Positions 59,340 through 64,000 of a DNA stretch of 64,000 bases are shown piece by piece. The translations under genes were made by a program, and so were the position numbers. The notes under the pieces are model-generated. The model did not search any database. It was not told where the DNA came from and was given only the letters and a program-made list of their open reading frames with translations. Source of the DNA: Arthrobacter sp. (GTDB taxonomy: Bacteria > Actinomycetota > Actinomycetes > Actinomycetales > Micrococcaceae); assembly GCA_023264815.1 (NCBI GenBank), contig JAHFUZ010000010.1, positions 58,201-122,200 of the forward strand, given 5' to 3'. The first letter of the stretch is position 1, and every line of letters starts with the position of its first letter.

Positions 59340-60847
59340 CCGCGCGCTACGTCCTGGCCCTGGACGAGGGATCCACGAGCGCCCGTGCGGTCCTGGTCTC
59401 CCTCGACGGAAAGATCGTGGCCGAGGCCCGCCATCCGGTAATCCCGCTGTTCCCCAGGCCGCGCTGGGTGGAACTCGACCCCGCGGCGCTGTGGGAGGCC
59501 CAGCGGCACAGCATGCAGGCGGTCATGGCCAAGGTGGGCGCCACTACGGACGATCTGGCCGCCGTCGGAATCACCACCCACCGCGAGTCCTGCCTCCTGT
59601 GGGACCGCCGCACGGGGGAACCGGTCCACAACGCGATCATGTGGATGTCCAAGCAGACGGACGGGATCGTCCAGCGCTGGAGTGCGGACGGCCTCGACCA
59701 GGAGTTCCGGCAGCGGACCGGCCTGTTCAATGACTCGTTCTTCAGTGCCGCCAAGCTTTCGTGGGCGTTGGAGAACGTCCCCGGCGTCAGGGAACGTGCC
59801 CAGCGCGGAGAGCTTGCCGCCGGCACGGTGGACACATGGCTGCTGTGGCAGCTGACCGGCGGCCGCTCGCATTTCACGGACCACAGCGAAGCGTCCCGGA
59901 CGGCGCTGTTCTCCCTTGAAGCACGGGACTGGGATGAGAAGCTCCTCGAGGCCTGCGGCATCCCTGCCCGGCTGCTGCCCCCGGCCTTGCCCTCCGACTC
60001 GCACTTTGGCGACATGCGGCCGGCCGACGTCGGGCTTCCGGGCAGGTCGAGCGTTCCCATCATGGCCATCATGGGTGACCAGCAGGCCGGCATGTTCGGT
60101 CAGGCCTGCTTCGGGACAGGATCCGTGAAGAACACCTACGGCACCGCCGGTGTCCTGACGGCCAACAGCGGCCAGGTGCCCGAGATCCTGGACGGCCTGA
60201 CGGCCAGCGTCGGTTGGACGGCCGGCGGAACAACCGCCTACGAAATCGAAGGCGTTGTGTTCCACTGCGGCCAGACGCTCCAGTGGATGCGGGAACGCCT
60301 GGGGATACTTTCCGAGGACACCGACCTGGAGGAACTGGGACGGCGGGTGCCGGACACGGCAGGTGTCTACATCGTCCCGGCCTTCGCCGGCCTGTGCGCC
60401 CCGCACTGGTCCCGGGACAGCAAGGCGAGCATTGTCGGGCTGACGCTGGAGAGCAGCGCCGAACATATCGTCCGCGCCGGCATCGAGGCGATGGCCTACC
60501 AGACGCGGGACAACATTGACGTCCTCGTCGCCGGTGGCAATCCCGTTCCCGAGCTTAGGGTCGACGGCGGGGCGGCGCGCAGCAACCTGCTGTGCCAGTT
60601 CCAGGCGGACATCCTGGGCGTTCCCGTGCTGCGCCCCACCGAGCTGGAGCGCACGGCACTGGGTGTAGCCCACCTCGCCGGCATGGGCTCCGGTCTGTGG
60701 AGCCGCGACGACCTGGCGACCGGCTGGCAGATCGACCGGGTCTTCGAACCGGCGATGTCGGCGGAACGGCGCGAGGAGCTGTACGACGGCTGGTGCGACG
60801 CCGTGAGGACCGTGACCGGGCGGAATCCGGGTCCCGGATCGCTGTGA
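59336..60847 (+). CDS. Glycerol-kinase-like FGGY kinase
   Basis: A 503-residue kinase resembling GlpK: VLALDEGSTSARAVLVSLDG, NAIMWMSKQTDG, IMGDQQAGMFGQACFGTGSVKNTYGT, PAFAGLCAPHWSRDSKASIVGLT and LRVDGGAARSNLLCQFQADI. Several GlpK positions differ (DEGSTS for DQGTTS, CAPHW for GAPYW), so a modified substrate is possible. The ATG overlaps the GlpD-like stop by 4 bases. Confidence 0.85.
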   Translation: MTARYVLALDEGSTSARAVLVSLDGKIVAEARHPVIPLFPRPRWVELDPAALWEAQRHSMQAVMAKVGATTDDLAAVGITTHRESCLLWDRRTGEPVHNAIMWMSKQTDGIVQRWSADGLDQEFRQRTGLFNDSFFSAAKLSWALENVPGVRERAQRGELAAGTVDTWLLWQLTGGRSHFTDHSEASRTALFSLEARDWDEKLLEACGIPARLLPPALPSDSHFGDMRPADVGLPGRSSVPIMAIMGDQQAGMFGQACFGTGSVKNTYGTAGVLTANSGQVPEILDGLTASVGWTAGGTTAYEIEGVVFHCGQTLQWMRERLGILSEDTDLEELGRRVPDTAGVYIVPAFAGLCAPHWSRDSKASIVGLTLESSAEHIVRAGIEAMAYQTRDNIDVLVAGGNPVPELRVDGGAARSNLLCQFQADILGVPVLRPTELERTALGVAHLAGMGSGLWSRDDLATGWQIDRVFEPAMSAERREELYDGWCDAVRTVTGRNPGPGSL

Positions 60848-61647
60848 GCGGCGCGCATCCGCCGTTCGGCACCGGCCCGTTCCGGCTGGTCCATGATCCA
60901 AAACCCCGCTCCGGTCCGGAGGACACGGACCTCGTTGCCGCCCGGCTTAGGGGCCTTTCTTCCGCGGCGGCCGGCGAGCTGAACTTCTCCCGGCCGCGTC
61001 CGACGGCGGCCTTCAGCCGCCGGGATTCCCTCCGCCCGGGGTACCCGGAGGCCCGCGACCTGCTGGCGGCACAGGGCTACGAGCCGATTATTCGGCCCGT
61101 GGGGGGACACCTGGCGCTGTATGGTCACGGCGACCTGGTGGTCCACCTCTGGGCGCCGCACCCGGACCCGCGGTCCTCGATCAGGGAGCGCTTCGAGTCC
61201 TTCGGCGGACACGCCGCCGCGGCACTCCGGGCCTTGGGCGCCGACGCGCGCGTCGGCCCCGTGCCGGGTGAATACTGTACCGGCGAGTTCAGCGTTAACG
61301 ACGCCGGGCGGGCCAAGCTCGCCGGAACCGGGCAGCGCCTGACCAGGGACGGCTACCTGTTCAGTGCCGTCGTGATGGTCGAGGAAGCGGGCCCGGCGCG
61401 GGAGGCGCTAGAGGGGGCGTATGCGCTCCTGGGCCTCGACTTCCGTCCAGGATCCGTCGGCTGCGTCGCCGACGCCGTGCCCGGGGCCACCGTCGAAGAC
61501 GTCCGCGAAGCGCTGGTCGGCACACTCATGCCAATGATCCGGTCCAGTGCACCCTCCGGCCATTCCCAGTCCACAGCGTGCGGCGCCACGCAGGACCTCC
61601 AACCCCGTCCGTCCTACGCCCTGTCAGGAGCCTCCCGTGTCCACTGA
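60844..61647 (+). CDS. Lipoate-protein ligase-like protein
   Basis: A 267-residue member of the biotin/lipoate ligase fold. Residues 80-100 contain IIRPVGGHLALYGHGDLVVHL, the RRxGGG-type loop, and KLAGTGQRLTRDG carries Lys158 at the position of the LplA catalytic lysine. It should attach lipoate or octanoate to a lipoyl domain. The last 45 residues look less conserved. The GTG start overlaps the kinase stop. Placing it with lipA suggests dedicated lipoylation of the island's lipoyl protein. Confidence 0.8.
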   Translation: MSGAHPPFGTGPFRLVHDPKPRSGPEDTDLVAARLRGLSSAAAGELNFSRPRPTAAFSRRDSLRPGYPEARDLLAAQGYEPIIRPVGGHLALYGHGDLVVHLWAPHPDPRSSIRERFESFGGHAAAALRALGADARVGPVPGEYCTGEFSVNDAGRAKLAGTGQRLTRDGYLFSAVVMVEEAGPAREALEGAYALLGLDFRPGSVGCVADAVPGATVEDVREALVGTLMPMIRSSAPSGHSQSTACGATQDLQPRPSYALSGASRVH

Positions 61648-63355
61648 TCACCCCGTCCGCTCCACTGTCCAAGCCCTGAAGGACCGTCCGCAGGCGCGTG
61701 TCCTCATCGTGGGAGGGGGCATCAACGGCGTGGGCACGTTCCGTGACCTTGCGCTGCAGGGCGTCGAGGTGGCGCTCGTGGAGCGTGGCGACTTCTGCCA
61801 GGGTGCCTCCGGCGCCTCCTCGCACATGATCCACGGCGGAATCCGGTACCTGGAGAACGGGGAATTCCGCCTGGTGCACGAGTCCGTGGTCGAGCGGAAC
61901 CGACTCCTGCGCATCGCACCGCACTACGTCAAGCCGCTGCAGACCACCATCCCTGTCTTTTCGACGTTTTCAGGCCTGCTGAATGCTCCGCTGCGCTTCA
62001 TCACCCACCGCTCCGGCAAGCCGCAGGAACGCGGCGCCCTCCTGGTGAAGGTGGGCTTGAGCCTCTACGACGCGTTCTCCCGCCGGGGCGGGACGGTGCC
62101 GCGGCACCGGTTCGTGGGCCGCAAACGGTCCCTGGCGGAGCTGCCTGCCCTGCGGGCGGACGTGAAGTACACCGCCACCTATTTCGACGCCTCGGTCCAT
62201 GACCCGGAAAGGCTCACCCTGGACGCCCTCCGGGACGGCCTTGAGGCGGGGCCCCACGCCCGCGCAGCGAATTATGTTTCATTCGTAGGAACGCGCGACG
62301 CCGGCGCCCGCCTCCGGGACGAGCTCACCGGTGCGGAATTCACGTTCGCCGCTGACGTCGTCGTGAACATGACCGGCGCGTGGGTGGACGCGACGAACGG
62401 CGCCCTGGGATCGCCGTCGCGCTTTATGGGCGGTACGAAGGGGTCTCACATCGTGCTGGACCACCCCGGGCTGCTGGCTGCCACCGCCGGCCGCGAGATC
62501 TTCTTCGAGCACAGCGACGGGCGCATCGTGCTGATCTACCCCATGGGTGACCGCGTGCTCGTGGGGACCACCGACATTGACGCGGGGGAGGACCTGGAAC
62601 CGGTCTGCACCGACGCCGAGATCCAGTACTTCTTCGACCTCATCAGGCATGTGTTTCCTGCAGTCGCGGTTTCGCGCGACGACATCGTGTACACCTTCTC
62701 CGGGGTGCGGCCGCTGCCGCGGCATGACGACACGGCTCCGGGTTTCGTCTCGCGTGACTACCGCATCGAGCGTTCCGTCCTGCCCGGCACCGACCGCCCG
62801 GTGCTGAGCATCGTGGGCGGGAAGTGGACCACCTTCCGGGCGTTGTCCGAGCAGGTGGCCGACGAGGTCCTGGGGCTGCTGGGGCGGGGCCGCTCCGTGG
62901 ACACCGCAGACCTTCCGATCGGGGGAGGACGGGGCTACCCCATGGACGAGGCAGGTATCCAGGTCTGGATCGAGCGGCACACGGGGCCGGAGGCGGACCG
63001 CCAGCGGGTGCGGACCCTGCTGGCCCGCTATGGCACCCGTGCCGGCGAGGTCCTGGCGTTCCTGGCCCAGGGTAAGGACGCACCCCTGCGGAGTACAGCC
63101 GAGCTGACCGTGCGCGAGCTGGCCTGGATGGCCGGGCAGGAGCACGTCGCCCACGTAGCGGATGTCCTGATCCGCCGGACCAGCCTGGCATTCCGCGGCC
63201 TGGCCACCGCCCAACTTGCCCACGAGATCGCCGGCCACCTGGCGCCCCGCCTGGGCTGGGACGCCCACCAGGCGCAGCTTGAGGCACAGGACGCGCTCGC
63301 GCTGCTGGCCGAGCGGCACCGCGCGGGCACTGCAGCCCAGGGGGTCCGGTCATGA
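61637..63355 (+). CDS. glpD: Glycerol-3-phosphate dehydrogenase-like flavoprotein (GlpD type), second copy
   Basis: A 572-residue FAD enzyme: [72 protein letters not shown] and [13 protein letters not shown]. It is clearly related to, but different from, the first copy, with a longer N-terminus and an insert ([16 protein letters not shown]). Two copies in one operon suggest two different phosphorylated substrates. GTG 61637 has AGGAG 7 bases upstream and overlaps the ligase gene by 11 bases. Confidence 0.85.
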   Translation: MSTDHPVRSTVQALKDRPQARVLIVGGGINGVGTFRDLALQGVEVALVERGDFCQGASGASSHMIHGGIRYLENGEFRLVHESVVERNRLLRIAPHYVKPLQTTIPVFSTFSGLLNAPLRFITHRSGKPQERGALLVKVGLSLYDAFSRRGGTVPRHRFVGRKRSLAELPALRADVKYTATYFDASVHDPERLTLDALRDGLEAGPHARAANYVSFVGTRDAGARLRDELTGAEFTFAADVVVNMTGAWVDATNGALGSPSRFMGGTKGSHIVLDHPGLLAATAGREIFFEHSDGRIVLIYPMGDRVLVGTTDIDAGEDLEPVCTDAEIQYFFDLIRHVFPAVAVSRDDIVYTFSGVRPLPRHDDTAPGFVSRDYRIERSVLPGTDRPVLSIVGGKWTTFRALSEQVADEVLGLLGRGRSVDTADLPIGGGRGYPMDEAGIQVWIERHTGPEADRQRVRTLLARYGTRAGEVLAFLAQGKDAPLRSTAELTVRELAWMAGQEHVAHVADVLIRRTSLAFRGLATAQLAHEIAGHLAPRLGWDAHQAQLEAQDALALLAERHRAGTAAQGVRS

Positions 63356-64000
63356 CATTGGCACCTGAAGGCCGGAAGCTGTTGCGTGTTGAGCAGCGTA
63401 ACTCGGCTGTCCCGGTGGAGCGGAAGCCGGAGTGGATCAAGGCCAAGGTCCAGATGGGCCCGGAGTTCGTCCAGCTCAAGAACCTCGTCAAAAAAGAAGG
63501 CCTGCACACGGTCTGTGAAGAGGCCGGCTGCCCGAACATTTTCGAGTGCTGGGAGGACAAGGAGGCCACGTTCCTGATCGGCGGCTCTGAGTGCACCCGG
63601 CGCTGTGACTTCTGCCAGATCGATACCGGCAAGCCGTCCCCGGTGGACATGTTCGAACCCACCAAGGTGGCCCGCAGTGTCCAGGCCATGCAGCTGCGGT
63701 ACGCCACCGTCACCGGGGTGGCCCGTGACGACCTCGCGGATGAGGGTGTGTGGCTGTACGCCGAGACGGTCCGGAAGATCCATGAGCTGAACCCCGGCAC
63801 CGGGGTAGAGCTGCTGATCCCGGACTTCTCCGGCAAACCCGAGCACATCGCGGCGATCTGCGATTCCAAGCCCGAGGTGTTCGCGCACAACGTGGAGACC
63901 GTGCCGCGGATCTTCAAGCGGATCCGGCCGGCGTTCCGGTACGAGCGGTCCCTGGACGTCATCACGCAGGGCCGGGACCTGGGCATGGTGACCAAGTCCA
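63352..64000 (+). CDS. lipA: Lipoyl synthase LipA (cut by window end)
   Basis: The first 216 residues of lipoyl synthase, a radical-SAM enzyme that inserts two sulfurs into octanoyl-lysine on lipoyl domains. Both iron-sulfur motifs are intact: [12 protein letters not shown] (CX4CX5C, auxiliary cluster) and CTRRCDFC (CX3CX2C, SAM cluster). Its ATG overlaps the second GlpD-like stop by 4 bases, so it is part of the catabolic operon and not beside lipB or sucB, where lipA is often found. Confidence 0.95.
   Translation, partial: MTLAPEGRKLLRVEQRNSAVPVERKPEWIKAKVQMGPEFVQLKNLVKKEGLHTVCEEAGCPNIFECWEDKEATFLIGGSECTRRCDFCQIDTGKPSPVDMFEPTKVARSVQAMQLRYATVTGVARDDLADEGVWLYAETVRKIHELNPGTGVELLIPDFSGKPEHIAAICDSKPEVFAHNVETVPRIFKRIRPAFRYERSLDVITQGRDLGMVTKS

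Overview
The window is high-GC DNA with dense short-gap operons, GTG starts, mycothiol-type arsenate reductase, many lipoprotein signals and DUF222/HNH and Excalibur proteins. This points to a soil actinobacterium of the Arthrobacter/Pseudarthrobacter type (inferred from protein style, not from a marker gene). No rRNA, tRNA or CRISPR array was seen.

Left part (1-9 kb): a metal-resistance block. A partial arsR and an aquaporin on the minus strand diverge from an arsenic operon that encodes four different ArsC-type proteins (an ArsR-ArsC fusion, a thioredoxin-type ArsC, a three-helix-bundle ArsC and a mycothiol-type ArsC), a flavoprotein and a tiny membrane peptide. It is followed by copper/periplasmic genes on the minus strand: a Tat-exported multicopper oxidase, a SHOCT protein, a BNR-repeat lipoprotein, a DUF305 lipoprotein and a DUF6153 protein.

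Middle (9-35.6 kb): ordinary accessory genes. These include acetyltransferases, lipoproteins, a DHFR-like reductase, two secreted Excalibur-domain proteins, a hydrolase, a TM2 protein, an OFA-type MFS transporter with its small subunit, OsmC, a potassium channel, a lipid kinase, a secreted phosphoesterase, a DUF222/HNH protein, a ProP-like MFS transporter, a secreted EEP-family nuclease and an odd small protein with four G-S/N-Y-V-T repeats behind a 27-bp palindrome. Several genes here are visibly decayed (a monooxygenase relic, a frameshifted small gene, a SulP transporter relic).

Right part (35.6-64 kb): one large catabolic island. A plus-strand block encodes a ribose-type ABC transporter, an AraM-like dehydrogenase, an FGGY kinase and a HAD phosphatase. 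It is followed by E1 alpha and beta of a 2-oxoacid/acetoin dehydrogenase, a free-standing lipoyl domain, a class II aldolase and a free-standing E2 catalytic domain. This block runs into a strong terminator and meets a minus-strand block: SorC-type regulator, BKACE-family enzyme, epoxide hydrolase, a terminator, then a second ABC transporter and a PepD-type dipeptidase. Divergent from the regulator is a tightly overlapping operon of two GlpD-like dehydrogenases, a glycerol-kinase-like FGGY kinase, a lipoate-ligase-like protein and lipoyl synthase (cut by the window end). The most interesting hypothesis is that the island is one regulon for uptake and breakdown of a polyol or modified glycerol/sugar compound. 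In that reading it carries its own split, lipoyl-dependent dehydrogenase and its own lipoylation enzymes; the substrate is not known from sequence.
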